Source: GCA-001735895 sp964488685 (GTDB lineage Bacteria > Pseudomonadota > Gammaproteobacteria > GCA-001735895). From it: DNA of 14,199 bases. A program made the position numbers and the translations under genes. Numbering within the stretch: position 1 is the first letter of the stretch; each line of letters starts with the position of its first letter. Shown in pieces: positions 5,735 to 13,676 of the stretch. Below the pieces are notes generated by a model. That model was not told the origin of the DNA. It saw only the letters and a program-made list of their open reading frames with translations, and did not search any database. The stretch covers positions 1 to 14,199 of the forward strand of contig CAZAVY010000078.1 in assembly GCA_964488685.1 (NCBI GenBank). The letters run 5' to 3'.

Positions 5735-7195
5735 ATGGTTGAGCTTTCCCCGACCGCCCATCGGATCCAGTTAATTTCGGGCCTGATAGTCGCAATCGCG
5801 GTACTGGCTATTCTGATTGTTTTCCCGGGAATCGATAAACGGGTGCTGACCACACTCGAGAAGATTCAAAATCGCGGTTATGTCAAGGTGCTCACGCTGA
5901 ATAGTGCCACCACGTATTACCAGGACATCGACGGTCCAAACGGCTTCGAATTTCATCTGGCCAACTGGTTTGCGCAGTCGATCGGTGTCGAGGCCCACTT
6001 CATCACCATCGGCAGCTTTGCCGATCTTTACCCCGAACTGCTGTTTGGTACGGGTGATATCGTCGCCGCAGGGTTATCCGAAAATGAATCCAGTTTCAGT
6101 CGCTCGGTCGCTTATGGGCCACGTTACTACGAAGTTGCCAACCAGGTTCTGTATCGGAAATTTCGGGTCGACAGACCCAAAAAGATAGATAACCTGGCTG
6201 GCGGTTCGTTGAAAGTCGTCAGTGGTACCGCGCACGTGAAGCTGTTGAACGCGCTATTAACGGATTATCCCAATCTTAGCTGGATCGAAGTCGACGATAT
6301 CGCGGCCGAGGAATTGATCGAACAGGTGGATGCGGGGGAAACCGATTACATCGTCGCGGACTCCCACGAAATCGCATTGCAACGCCGCTACTTCCCCGAG
6401 TTGCGCATCGCGTTCGAGATCGGCGAACCGCGGCAGCTACGCTGGGCATACAATTACACCGAAGATAACAGTCTAGACATCGCCATCGATTCCTTTTTCA
6501 AAACCATAGTTGAAGATGGCCGCCTGGAGCAGTTAGTGCATCGGCACTATAGTCATGTCGAACGCTTCAACTATTCGGATATCCAGACTTTTACCCAGCG
6601 CATCGAAAGTCATTTGCCAAAATACGAAGCCCTGTTCAAAAAGGAGGCCGTTGCGGTAAATCTGGATTGGCGCCTGCTGGCTGCCATCGGTTATCAGGAA
6701 TCGCTTTGGGTAGCGCGCGCTAAATCGCCAACCGGGGTACGGGGTTTAATGATGTTGACGCGCGCCACCGCGAAACAGATGAAGGTTAAAAATCGCCTCG
6801 ATCCGGCACAGAGCATTCGGGGTGGTGCCAAGTACATCGCCAGCGTATTGAAGCGAGTACCGAAACGCATTACCGAGCCCGACCGAACCTGGTTTGCATT
6901 GGCGGCGTACAACGTCGGTTTCGGCCATGTCGAGGATGCCCGAATTATCACCGAAACTCGGGGTGGCGATCCGAACCGATGGATCGACCTGCGCGAAAAC
7001 CTGCCGCTACTGGCGCGCAAAAAGTGGTATAAAAATACCAGGTACGGTTACGCGCGGGGTTGGGAACCGGTTAAATACGTCGAAAACATCCGTCAATATT
7101 ACGCGCACCTGGTTGATATCGAAACCAGGGCGCTTCGCGATAAGCCTGAAGTAAAACCGGTAAAGGAAGTCTCGCCGCTAGCGCCGAGTTTGTAG
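5735..7195 (+). CDS. mltF: Membrane-bound lytic murein transglycosylase F
   Basis: 486 aa, close to the family's usual size. One N-terminal membrane anchor (about residues 13-31, LISGLIVAIAVLAILIVF) leads into a periplasmic family-3 solute-binding-like domain (about 45-275; VKVLTLNSATTYYQ, GFEFHLANWFAQSIGV) and then a lysozyme-like SLT domain (about 300-430). The catalytic glutamate is Glu322 in GYQESLW, followed by SPTGVRGLMMLTRATA and AAYNVGFGHVEDA, all typical of MltF. It cleaves the MurNAc-GlcNAc bond of peptidoglycan with formation of 1,6-anhydroMurNAc; the binding-like domain is thought to regulate it allosterically. It ends 3 bp before the stop of tadA on the opposite strand, a tight convergent junction. 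Confidence 0.96.
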   Translation: MVELSPTAHRIQLISGLIVAIAVLAILIVFPGIDKRVLTTLEKIQNRGYVKVLTLNSATTYYQDIDGPNGFEFHLANWFAQSIGVEAHFITIGSFADLYPELLFGTGDIVAAGLSENESSFSRSVAYGPRYYEVANQVLYRKFRVDRPKKIDNLAGGSLKVVSGTAHVKLLNALLTDYPNLSWIEVDDIAAEELIEQVDAGETDYIVADSHEIALQRRYFPELRIAFEIGEPRQLRWAYNYTEDNSLDIAIDSFFKTIVEDGRLEQLVHRHYSHVERFNYSDIQTFTQRIESHLPKYEALFKKEAVAVNLDWRLLAAIGYQESLWVARAKSPTGVRGLMMLTRATAKQMKVKNRLDPAQSIRGGAKYIASVLKRVPKRITEPDRTWFALAAYNVGFGHVEDARIITETRGGDPNRWIDLRENLPLLARKKWYKNTRYGYARGWEPVKYVENIRQYYAHLVDIETRALRDKPEVKPVKEVSPLAPSL

Positions 7196-7198
7196 GTT

Positions 7199-7687
7199 TC
7201 AGTTTTCCCGGTTGCTATTATTGTTCCACGAGCCGCGTTTGTTTTCGAAGAATCGGTTCAAAATCGCCGAACATTCATGCGCCAGCACACCAACCTCTAT
7301 TTGTGGCCTATGGTTGAATTTTCCGGTTTCGAACAATTGTTGGGCACTTTCGATGGCGCCGGTTTTTGCTTCGACGGCCCCGTAGACCAGTCGCCCAACC
7401 CGGGCATGAACCAGTGCGCCGACGCACATGGTGCAAGGTTCCAGGGTGACATAAAGCGTGGTATCCGTAAGCCGGTAATTGGCCAGTTTATGCGCCGCGG
7501 CGCGCAGCGTTACAATCTCCGCGTGGGCGCTGGGGTCATGTGAACTGATCGGTCGATTGTGGCCTGCCGCAACCAGCTCACCGGCGGAGTCAACCAACAC
7601 GGCGCCCACGGGCACCTCATCCATATCGGCTGCGAGTTGTGCCTGCACCAGCGCCTGCCGCATCCAGAGCGCATCGCTTACTCCCAC
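7199..7687 (-). CDS. tadA: tRNA-specific adenosine deaminase TadA
   Basis: 162 aa. Zinc deaminase motifs are complete: His55-Ala-Glu57 (SAHAEIVTL) and Pro84-Cys85-x-x-Cys88 (LEPCTMCVGAL), preceded by EVPVGAVLV and followed by ARVGRLVYGAVEAKTGA. The enzyme converts A34 of tRNA-Arg(ACG) to inosine in the cytosol and is usually essential. I take the GTG at 7687, which overlaps the end of guaA by 10 bp and keeps the N-terminal helix (ALWMRQAL) seen in homologues; the ATG at 7663 is the alternative. It is the last gene of a guaB-guaA-tadA operon. The C-terminal tail (SWNNNSNREN) is polar and probably disordered. Confidence 0.95.
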   Translation of the reverse strand: MGVSDALWMRQALVQAQLAADMDEVPVGAVLVDSAGELVAAGHNRPISSHDPSAHAEIVTLRAAAHKLANYRLTDTTLYVTLEPCTMCVGALVHARVGRLVYGAVEAKTGAIESAQQLFETGKFNHRPQIEVGVLAHECSAILNRFFENKRGSWNNNSNREN

Positions 7688-9252
7688 TCGATGGTACCCG
7701 GTGGCTTGCCGGAAATATCGTATACCACGCGTGAAATGCCTTCGATTTCATTCATGATTCGACGCGATACGTGATCCAGAAACTGATACGGCAGGTCGGC
7801 CCAGCGAGCGGTCATGAAATCGACGGTCTCCACCGCACGCAGGCTGACGACATGGTCATAGCGACGCCCGTCACCGGTTACGCCAACCGATTTGACCGGC
7901 AAAAAGACCACAAAGGCCTGTGAAACCCGGTCGTACAAATCGTGATTACGCAGCTCTTCGATAAAAATCTGATCGGCAAGTCGCAGGGTATCGGCAAAAT
8001 CCTTGTTCACTTCCCCCAGGATCCGAACCCCAAGTCCCGGCCCCGGAAACGGATGGCGATAAACCATCTCACGCGGTATGCCGAGTTCGATCCCGATCCG
8101 GCGTACTTCATCCTTGAATAGTTCGCGCAGCGGTTCGACTAATTCAAGCTTCATGTCCTCAGGCAGTCCACCGACATTGTGATGCGATTTAATTAAATGC
8201 GCCTTGCCGGTCGCGGCCCCGGCAGACTCGATCACATCGGGGTAGATGGTCCCCTGGGCGAGCCATTTTGCATTGTTCAGCTTTTCGGCTTCCTCTTCAA
8301 AAATTTCGATAAACAGGTTACCGATCGCCTTGCGCTTGTGTTCCGGGTCACTCAGGCCTTCGAGCTTGGCCAGGAAGCGATCCTCGGCATCGACGCGAAT
8401 CACACGGACCCCCATATGATCGGCAAACTGCGCCATCACCTGGTCGCCTTCGCGATAACGCAGCAAACCGTTGTCGACAAAAATACAGCTGAGCTGGTCG
8501 CCGATCGCCCGGTGCAGCAGTACCGCCGCCACCGACGAATCGACACCGCCGGAAAGTCCGAGTATCACCTCGTCCTGGCCCACTCGTGCCCGCACATCGG
8601 TAATGGTCGCATCGATAATATTGGCCGGTATCCATTCGCTGCCACAGCCACAAATCCGGTGTAAAAAACGCGCATAGATCGCGCTGCCCTGGCGGGTATG
8701 GGTAACTTCGGGATGAAATTGAAGCCCGTAGATTTGCCGTTCTTCATCCGCCATGCCGGCAATCGGTGCACTTTCAGTACTCGCCATAAGCTTGAAACCC
8801 GGTGGCATTTCTGCGACACGGTCACCATGGGACATCCACACATCCAGCATGCCGTAACCCTCGTCGGTGACATGATCCTCGATATCGCGCAACAGACCGG
8901 TGTGGCCGCGGGCACGCACACTGGCGTAACCAAACTCGGCCTTGCCGACATTCTCCACCTTGCCGCCAAGCTGCTGGGCCATGGCCTGCATGCCGTAACA
9001 TATCCCCAGCACGGGGACTCCGAGTTCAAACAATTGCGGTGATACTTCGGGCCTGGCGCTGTCGAGTGTCGACTCCGGACCGCCGGACAGGATAAATCCG
9101 CGCGCGCCGAATCCACGGATATGCTCAAAATCTGCATCCCAGGGGAAGATTTCACAATAGACGCCGGCCTCGCGCACGCGACGCGCAATTAACTGGGTGT
9201 ATTGCGATCCGTAGTCCAGGATCAGGATCCTGTCGTGGTGAAGATCGGTCAT
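7678..9252 (-). CDS. guaA: GMP synthase (glutamine-hydrolysing)
   Basis: 524 aa, full length. The N-terminal class I glutamine amidotransferase domain has its nucleophile Cys85 in GICYGMQ and the His180/Glu182 pair in LQFHPEVTHT. An ATP pyrophosphatase domain follows with the PP-loop LSGGVDSSVAAVLL (about 233-246), then the GMP synthetase dimerisation domain ending in GTIEWE. It aminates XMP to GMP using glutamine and ATP. It lies 13 bp downstream of guaB, which makes its XMP substrate, and overlaps tadA, so the three genes form one transcription unit. A short AGGT lies just before the ATG. Confidence 0.98.
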   Translation of the reverse strand: MTDLHHDRILILDYGSQYTQLIARRVREAGVYCEIFPWDADFEHIRGFGARGFILSGGPESTLDSARPEVSPQLFELGVPVLGICYGMQAMAQQLGGKVENVGKAEFGYASVRARGHTGLLRDIEDHVTDEGYGMLDVWMSHGDRVAEMPPGFKLMASTESAPIAGMADEERQIYGLQFHPEVTHTRQGSAIYARFLHRICGCGSEWIPANIIDATITDVRARVGQDEVILGLSGGVDSSVAAVLLHRAIGDQLSCIFVDNGLLRYREGDQVMAQFADHMGVRVIRVDAEDRFLAKLEGLSDPEHKRKAIGNLFIEIFEEEAEKLNNAKWLAQGTIYPDVIESAGAATGKAHLIKSHHNVGGLPEDMKLELVEPLRELFKDEVRRIGIELGIPREMVYRHPFPGPGLGVRILGEVNKDFADTLRLADQIFIEELRNHDLYDRVSQAFVVFLPVKSVGVTGDGRRYDHVVSLRAVETVDFMTARWADLPYQFLDHVSRRIMNEIEGISRVVYDISGKPPGTIEWE

Positions 9253-9265
9253 TACCTGTTTCGGC

Positions 9266-10720
9266 CTAAACCTGGTAATTGGGTGCTTCTTTGGTGATCG
9301 TCACGTCGTGAACATGAGATTCGCGCATCCCGGCGTTGGTTACCTTGACGAATTCGGGAAGAGTGCGTAGCTGTTCGATCGTGCCGCATCCGACATATCC
9401 CATACTGGAGCGCACTCCGCCGAGCAACTGGTGTATTGTGTTGGTGAGCGGACCCTTGAAAGGTACGCGACCTTCAACCCCTTCCGGAACGAGTTTTTCG
9501 TCGACATTGTCGGCCTGAAAATAACGGTCACTGGAACCTTTCTGCATCGCTGCAATTGAACCCATACCGCGATAGGATTTATAGGAACGGCCCTGAAACA
9601 GTTCGACTTCACCCGGTGCTTCCTCGGTGCCTGCGAACATACTGCCGATCATTACCGTATAGGCACCGGCGACCATGGCCTTGGATACGTCACCGGAAAA
9701 CCGGATACCGCCATCGGCAATGACCGGAACACCGCTTCCCTCGAGCGCTTCGGCAACATTGCTGATCGCCGAAATCTGCGGCACCCCGACCCCGGCCACA
9801 ATGCGGGTGGTGCAAATCGATCCCGGACCGATGCCGACCTTGACCGCATCCGCACCCGCTTCGACCAGGTCCCGCGCCGCCGCCGCGGTTGCGATATTGC
9901 CGCCAATCACCTCGATATCAGGGAAATTCTTTTTGACCCAACTGACCCGCTCGAGTACACCGCGTGAATGTCCATGCGCGGTATCGACGACCAACACATC
10001 GACCTCAGCTTCGACCAGGGTGCGTACCCGGTCATCGGTTTCAGCACCCGTGCCGACCGCCGCACCAACCCGCAAACGACCCTGTTCATCCTTGCAGGCA
10101 AACGGGTAAACACTGGACTTGGTGATATCCTTGACCGTGATCATACCCTTCAGCTCACCCTTGTCGTCGACCACCAGCACGCGTTCGATGCGGTGCCGAT
10201 GCAATAGTTCGATCACTTCTGATTTTTCCGCGCCTTCGCCGACCGTGACCAGGTTTTCGCGCGTGGTCATAATCGATGAAACCGGTTGATCCAGGTTGGA
10301 CTCGAAGCGCAGATCACGCTTGGTAACGATACCGACGAGCCCGCTTTTCCCGATCACCGGCAGTCCGGAAATCTTACATTCCCGGGTCAGGTCGATGACC
10401 TGCCGAACCAGGGTTTCAGGGGTGATGGAAATGGGGTCCTTGATTACCCCACTCTCGTATTTCTTAACCCTGATGACTTCCTGTGCCTGTTCTTCAATCG
10501 ACAGGTTCTTATGCACGATACCGAGACCGCCCTCCTGGGCGATCGCTATCGCCAGCCTGGATTCGGTTACCGTATCCATCGCTGCGGAAATCAACGGAAT
10601 ATTAAGGTCGATATTACGGGTTAAACGGGTATGCAGCTGGGCGTCGCCGGGCAAAACTTCGGACCTGGCCGGTACCAGTAGTACATCGTCAAAAGTGAGG
10701 GCTTCCTGGCTGATACGCAT
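9266..10720 (-). CDS. guaB: IMP dehydrogenase
   Basis: 484 aa. A TIM barrel is interrupted by a CBS-domain pair (about residues 93-205; PVIGKSGLVGIVTKRDLRF, VLVVDDKGELKGMITVKDIT). The catalytic Cys303 is in the loop GPGSICTTRIVAGVG, with ISAAMDT near the N terminus and VIADGGIRFSGD and KGPLTNTIHQLLGGVRS toward the C terminus. It oxidises IMP to XMP with NAD, the first committed step of guanine nucleotide synthesis; the CBS pair binds purine nucleotides for regulation. GGAG stands 7 nt before the ATG. It is the first gene of guaB-guaA-tadA and is divergent from xseA, as in many gammaproteobacteria. Confidence 0.98.
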   Translation of the reverse strand: MRISQEALTFDDVLLVPARSEVLPGDAQLHTRLTRNIDLNIPLISAAMDTVTESRLAIAIAQEGGLGIVHKNLSIEEQAQEVIRVKKYESGVIKDPISITPETLVRQVIDLTRECKISGLPVIGKSGLVGIVTKRDLRFESNLDQPVSSIMTTRENLVTVGEGAEKSEVIELLHRHRIERVLVVDDKGELKGMITVKDITKSSVYPFACKDEQGRLRVGAAVGTGAETDDRVRTLVEAEVDVLVVDTAHGHSRGVLERVSWVKKNFPDIEVIGGNIATAAAARDLVEAGADAVKVGIGPGSICTTRIVAGVGVPQISAISNVAEALEGSGVPVIADGGIRFSGDVSKAMVAGAYTVMIGSMFAGTEEAPGEVELFQGRSYKSYRGMGSIAAMQKGSSDRYFQADNVDEKLVPEGVEGRVPFKGPLTNTIHQLLGGVRSSMGYVGCGTIEQLRTLPEFVKVTNAGMRESHVHDVTITKEAPNYQV

Positions 10721-10751
10721 GATGACTCCGGCTGGGCTGTTGCAAAGCGAG

Positions 10752-10757
10752 ATTATA
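10752..10757 (-). promoter_or_regulatory. Candidate -10 box of the guaB operon promoter
   Basis: TATAAT on the minus strand, about 30 bp upstream of the guaB start codon. No good -35 hexamer is found at the right distance (TTACGC is the nearest), so activation by a factor or an extended element may be needed. The 126-bp intergenic region is shared with xseA; for xseA only TAGAAT at 10812-10817 could serve as a -10 box, and no ribosome binding site is obvious. Confidence 0.45.
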
Positions 10758-10795
10758 AATTAATGCAGGCGCAAGCGTAAGTGAGATTATCGGAT

Positions 10796-10810
10796 TCCGA
10801 CAGACCTAGG
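10796..10810. repeat. Short sequence resembling one end of the MITE-like element
   Basis: TCCGACAGAC followed by CTAGG matches the right end of the element at 1006-1022 (TCCGACAGAC-TC-CTAGG) except for two missing bases. No second arm is nearby. It may be a solo end left by an excised element, or coincidence. Confidence 0.3.
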
Positions 10811-10846
10811 TTAGAATAACGGCTTATTATCAATCGATTCAATTAA

Positions 10847-12181
10847 ATGCAACCAGCACAACCCGGCGCCGAAGCTATCTGGACCGTTTCGGCACTCAAT
10901 TTTGAAGTCAAAACCATGCTCAGTCAGGGCATCGGTACCCTCTGGATCGAAGGCGAGATTTCAAATTTTGCCTGCCCGGCTTCAGGCCACTGGTACTTCA
11001 CCCTCAAGGATGAGAAAGCACAGTGCCGTGCAGCGATGTTTCGCGGGCGTAACAGCCGTATCGGCTTTCAGCCACAAAACGGGCAGAAGGTACTGGTCAG
11101 GGCGCAGGCAACCCTGTACGAGGCGCGCGGAGAGTTTCAGCTGGTAGTCGACCATCTCGAAGATTCCGGAGTGGGTGAGTTAATGCGACGTTACGAACAA
11201 CTCAAGGCTCAGCTGGACCGGGAAGGACTGTTTGACAGTGCATTAAAAAAACCGCTCCCGCGCCACCCGCAAAAAATAGCGCTGATCACATCAACGAGCG
11301 GGGCTGCGATCCGCGATGTATTGTCAGTCATCGAACGGCGCGCGCCGCATATTCCGGTCGTCGTGTTTCCGACACCGGTTCAGGGAGAAACCGCGGCCAC
11401 ACAGATTCGACAGGCCTTGCAGCGAGTTGCCGGGTTCGGAGAATGCGACGTGGTATTACTGGTGCGCGGCGGCGGATCGCTGGAAGACCTGTGGTGCTTC
11501 AATGACGAGGGACTGGCACGCGACCTCGCCGCCTTCCCGATTCCGCTAGTTACCGGAGTCGGGCATGAAGTCGATTTTACCATCGCCGACTTCGTCGCCG
11601 ATTTGCGCGCGCCGACACCGTCAGTTGCTGCCGAATCGATTACCCCGGATATCAATGAATTGATGCAAGCTATCGATGACCGCGTTGGACGCATACAGGG
11701 GCAGATCGAAATGCGTCTTGGACAGTGCGGAGATCGTCTCGGGTACCTCCTCAGGGCGCTCGATCAGCAACATCCGACACGGCAATTCGAGCAACTCAAA
11801 CTACGTCTGAATCACGCCGGCGAATCACTGCTGGCGATGCTGCGCTCGCGCCTGGTTGGGTACCGGCACCGCGTCAGCTTGTGCCAGTCGACCTTGATGC
11901 AAACCAGCCCGAAAGTAACGATAGCTCAAGCTAGCGAAAAGCTGGTTCGACTACTGGAAAATCATCAGGCGGCGATGCGGCAGAAACTATTGCTCGCACG
12001 CCACCAGCTATCGCTGCAAAGCAGATCGCTGGACACCTTGAGCCCACTAAAAACCCTGGCACGTGGATTTGCCACCATCAGCAAGGATGGCAAACTGGTG
12101 ACATCGGTAAAACAATTATCCAGTGGGGACGATGTCGACATCACCCTGTCCGATGGCAACAAACAGGCACTGGTACGATAG
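10847..12181 (+). CDS. xseA: Exodeoxyribonuclease VII large subunit
   Basis: 444 aa, about the family length. An N-terminal OB fold (about 10-105; LWIEGEISNFACPASGHWYF, TLKDEKAQCRAAMF) precedes the catalytic region with KIALITSTSGAAIRDVL (143-159), RGGGSLEDLWCFND (207-220) and GVGHEVDFTIADFVADLRAP (237-256), then a long coiled-coil segment (about 265-400) that binds XseB subunits, and a C-terminal strand region with the conserved LARGFA motif. With XseB it degrades single-stranded DNA in both directions to oligonucleotides and takes part in mismatch repair and recombination. xseB is not in the window. It is divergent from guaB and convergent with the next gene (10-bp gap). Confidence 0.97.
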   Translation: MQPAQPGAEAIWTVSALNFEVKTMLSQGIGTLWIEGEISNFACPASGHWYFTLKDEKAQCRAAMFRGRNSRIGFQPQNGQKVLVRAQATLYEARGEFQLVVDHLEDSGVGELMRRYEQLKAQLDREGLFDSALKKPLPRHPQKIALITSTSGAAIRDVLSVIERRAPHIPVVVFPTPVQGETAATQIRQALQRVAGFGECDVVLLVRGGGSLEDLWCFNDEGLARDLAAFPIPLVTGVGHEVDFTIADFVADLRAPTPSVAAESITPDINELMQAIDDRVGRIQGQIEMRLGQCGDRLGYLLRALDQQHPTRQFEQLKLRLNHAGESLLAMLRSRLVGYRHRVSLCQSTLMQTSPKVTIAQASEKLVRLLENHQAAMRQKLLLARHQLSLQSRSLDTLSPLKTLARGFATISKDGKLVTSVKQLSSGDDVDITLSDGNKQALVR

Positions 12182-12191
12182 CTAGCTGTAA

Positions 12192-12638
12192 CTACCCCGG
12201 GTTCGCTACCAGGCGCACCTGTAATTTGCCATGCCGGGCTTTGACGAGCGCTTTCCCCTTGAAAAAATCGAACGCCCAGGCATCGGTGGCGTAATTCAGA
12301 TTCGCCGATGCGCTCCAGACGATAGACGTTTCGCTCCCCGGGAAAACCGGTGCCAGGCAGGCCGGGCCTATCGCAAACAGTTTTTCAAACTCTTCAATTT
12401 TTGGTAATCTCCAATAGGTTTCTCCACCCAACTCGGCGCCTCTGGCCTTGTTTAACGCATCGACCCAGCTCATCGTTGCGCCCTTGTCCAGGCAGCCACC
12501 GCCAACCTGCCCCAGTAAGCAACGTGACCAGGTTAGCCCGGTAGCGTTATCCCGCACCGTACCCAGTGAGGTATCCACGGAAAGTTGTTCACAACCTGCC
12601 GATGCTTCACCCATCATCAACAGACTCACGAATAGCAT
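12192..12638 (-). CDS. Small secreted DUF1566-like protein
   Basis: 148 aa with an N-terminal signal peptide (MLFVSLLMMGEASAG, likely cleaved after ASA). The mature part has the layout of DUF1566 (Lcl C-terminal) domains: a strand VRDNATGLTWSRC, then AALNKAR-like helix (SWVDALNKARGAELGG), WRLPKIEEFEKLF, a segment with IVWSASAN, and a final KARHGKLQVRLVANPG. Four cysteines in the mature chain (C-E-Q, SRC, GGC, ACL) could form two disulfides, consistent with a periplasmic or surface location. The domain is found in cell-surface and adhesin-like proteins, but its biochemical role is not established. An in-frame TGA just upstream fixes the ATG at 12638. The gene follows a broken ORF by 26 bp. Confidence 0.72.
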   Translation of the reverse strand: MLFVSLLMMGEASAGCEQLSVDTSLGTVRDNATGLTWSRCLLGQVGGGCLDKGATMSWVDALNKARGAELGGETYWRLPKIEEFEKLFAIGPACLAPVFPGSETSIVWSASANLNYATDAWAFDFFKGKALVKARHGKLQVRLVANPG

Positions 12639-12664
12639 TGCAAGACGGAAATAAACTCATGTCA

Positions 12665-12855
12665 TTAAAAACCTTCCAGTAAGCCCCCGTAGCCCTCGAA
12701 ACGGTCTTCGATAGCGGCCAGGCGCTGGCAATCCCGGATTATCGCCTGGTTACTGTAAATTGCCGGTTTCCTCGCGCGCTTCGATTTCGGCGATCACAAC
12801 GAGTGCGCGTAAAAAAGGCAATGCAAACCGTGCGAGTGTAAATGTTGTTGGCCAT
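12665..12855 (-). pseudogene. Broken small ORF of unknown function upstream of the DUF1566-like gene
   Basis: Two overlapping frames on the minus strand look like halves of one short protein: TFTLARFALPFLRALVVIAE then IEAREETGNLQ-stop, and, in the next frame, NQAIIRDCQRLAAIEDRFEG then YGGLLEGF-stop at 12665. Joining them near 12745 would give a protein of about 65 residues with a short hydrophobic helix and a charged C-terminal part, but the first frame lacks an ATG. Either a frameshifted small gene or chance; family unknown. Confidence 0.35.
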
Positions 12856-12916
12856 TTTTAGAAATCGTTGATTTAGAGGCACATATCCACGTGGCCAAAA
12901 TAGATCATACAACCAC

Positions 12917-12948
12917 TTTTCAATTCACGCGCCCGCGAAGGGCGCGAC
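12917..12948 (-). repeat. Isolated degenerate CRISPR repeat
   Basis: This 32-bp stretch matches the repeat of the downstream array at 30 of 32 positions, with changes at position 1 (G to T) and position 9 (C to T) on the plus strand, and has the same orientation. The stem CGCGCCC/GGGCGCG is intact. It stands 804 bp left of the first array repeat, at the leader-distal side. The nearest explanation is an old terminal repeat separated from the array by an insertion. Confidence 0.9.
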
Positions 12949-13065
12949 TATTCTAAGGGCAGCTAAAAACATATGGGGACATCGGACAGGCATACCGGGA
13001 TTATTTTAACCAATCTATTCGGGTTATTGAGCGTAGATTTTTAGAATTTACAGCATAATTAATAA

Positions 13066-13093
13066 TTGACTTGTACGCACAAATCATTATTAT
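13066..13093 (+). promoter_or_regulatory. Sigma70-type promoter of the small two-gene cassette
   Basis: TTGACT (13066-13071), 16-bp spacer, TATTAT (13088-13093). Transcription would start near 13100, leaving a leader of about 60 nt before the first ATG. The surrounding 12968-13159 is AT-rich and otherwise empty. Confidence 0.6.
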
Positions 13094-13159
13094 TAAGTAC
13101 ATGAGTTGAGAGCAACTTACCGTTCCGACGGCACAGGGAAGTCTGATAAGGATAGAAAC

Positions 13160-13330
13160 ATGGAAACAGCAGAATTAAATCAAGAAAAGCTTCACATCGA
13201 GATTCAAAAGTTAATGGCCGAAACCGTTAAAATTCAGGCCGAGACTAAATATTACCCACTGATTGTATTGGCTACCATTGTTGCGGCTACTGTTGCCCTT
13301 ATCGGAACCTTGGTTAAGGTGCTCGGATAG
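13160..13330 (+). CDS. Small membrane protein with N-terminal coiled coil
   Basis: 56 aa. Residues 1-30 are charged and helical with a heptad-like pattern (LNQEKLHIEIQKLMAETVKI), residues about 32-54 are one hydrophobic membrane segment (YYPLIVLATIVAATVALIGT), and the protein ends LVKVLG. The start is the ATG at 13160 preceded by AAGGAT at good distance; an upstream extension of the frame lacks a ribosome binding site. The gene overlaps the next by one base (taGTG), so the two are coupled. Such small helix-plus-anchor proteins occur in phage and mobile elements. A toxin-like action on the membrane is possible but nothing proves it. Family not recognised. Confidence 0.65.
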   Translation: METAELNQEKLHIEIQKLMAETVKIQAETKYYPLIVLATIVAATVALIGTLVKVLG

Positions 13331-13515
13331 TGTCTCACAATATAGGCAATCAACACGCCAGAAAGCCCAACGAGGATCGGGCCTCTGGCCGTGTAAATAT
13401 CCGGGTAAACATGACTGACAAGGTAGCATGGGTGAAGCAAGCTCAGCGCGAAGAGATGAAATTATCACAGTGGATTGTGAACCATCTGAATAACGCTTCA
13501 AAAATAAGTGGTTGA
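13330..13515 (+). CDS. Small ribbon-helix-helix-type DNA-binding protein
   Basis: 61 aa from a GTG at 13330 that overlaps the TAG of the preceding gene; GGTG about 9 nt upstream can serve as ribosome binding site. Residues 21-27 (RVNIRVN) look like the DNA-contacting beta strand, 30-42 (DKVAWVKQAQREE) and 45-57 (LSQWIVNHLNNAS) like the two helices of an Arc/MetJ fold. The first 20 residues are a basic, flexible extension. The likely role is repression of its own operon or DNA binding in a mobile element. The pair mirrors the cassette at 3569-4046 (ribbon-helix-helix plus coiled-coil partner) with gene order reversed, although the sequences are not obviously alike. Confidence 0.62.
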   Translation: MSHNIGNQHARKPNEDRASGRVNIRVNMTDKVAWVKQAQREEMKLSQWIVNHLNNASKISG

Positions 13516-13565
13516 CTTGTCCGTAAATCGTGTATTTTCTCCAAAACTAATTCAAATGCCCTAAA

Positions 13566-13590
13566 GCCTCGCAAAATGCGGGGTTATTTG
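13566..13590 (+). terminator. Rho-independent terminator of the small cassette
   Basis: Stem CCTCGCA (13567-13573), 3-nt loop, TGCGGGG (13577-13583), with one G-T pair, followed by TTATTTG. It stands 50 bp after the stop of the ribbon-helix-helix gene. Confidence 0.7.
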
Positions 13591-13629
13591 TACCTGCGTT
13601 TTAGTTGATGTTCCCCTATCCTTGATTTT

Positions 13630-13651
13630 GCCCTGCTTGTCGGGGCTCTTT
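13630..13651 (+). terminator. Second hairpin, possible backup terminator
   Basis: GCCCTG (13630-13635) pairs with CGGGGC (13641-13646) around a 5-nt loop, followed by TCTTTAG. It is weaker than the hairpin upstream because the T run is interrupted. It could also be the decayed 5' side of the tRNA-like sequence that follows. Confidence 0.4.
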
Positions 13652-13676
13652 AGGGTTTGATTGGTTCCTATCTCGA

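Noticed and set aside
8197..9042. Plus-strand and alternate minus-strand frames inside guaA, and similar frames inside guaB and xseA
   Set aside because: They are shadows of full-length conserved genes.
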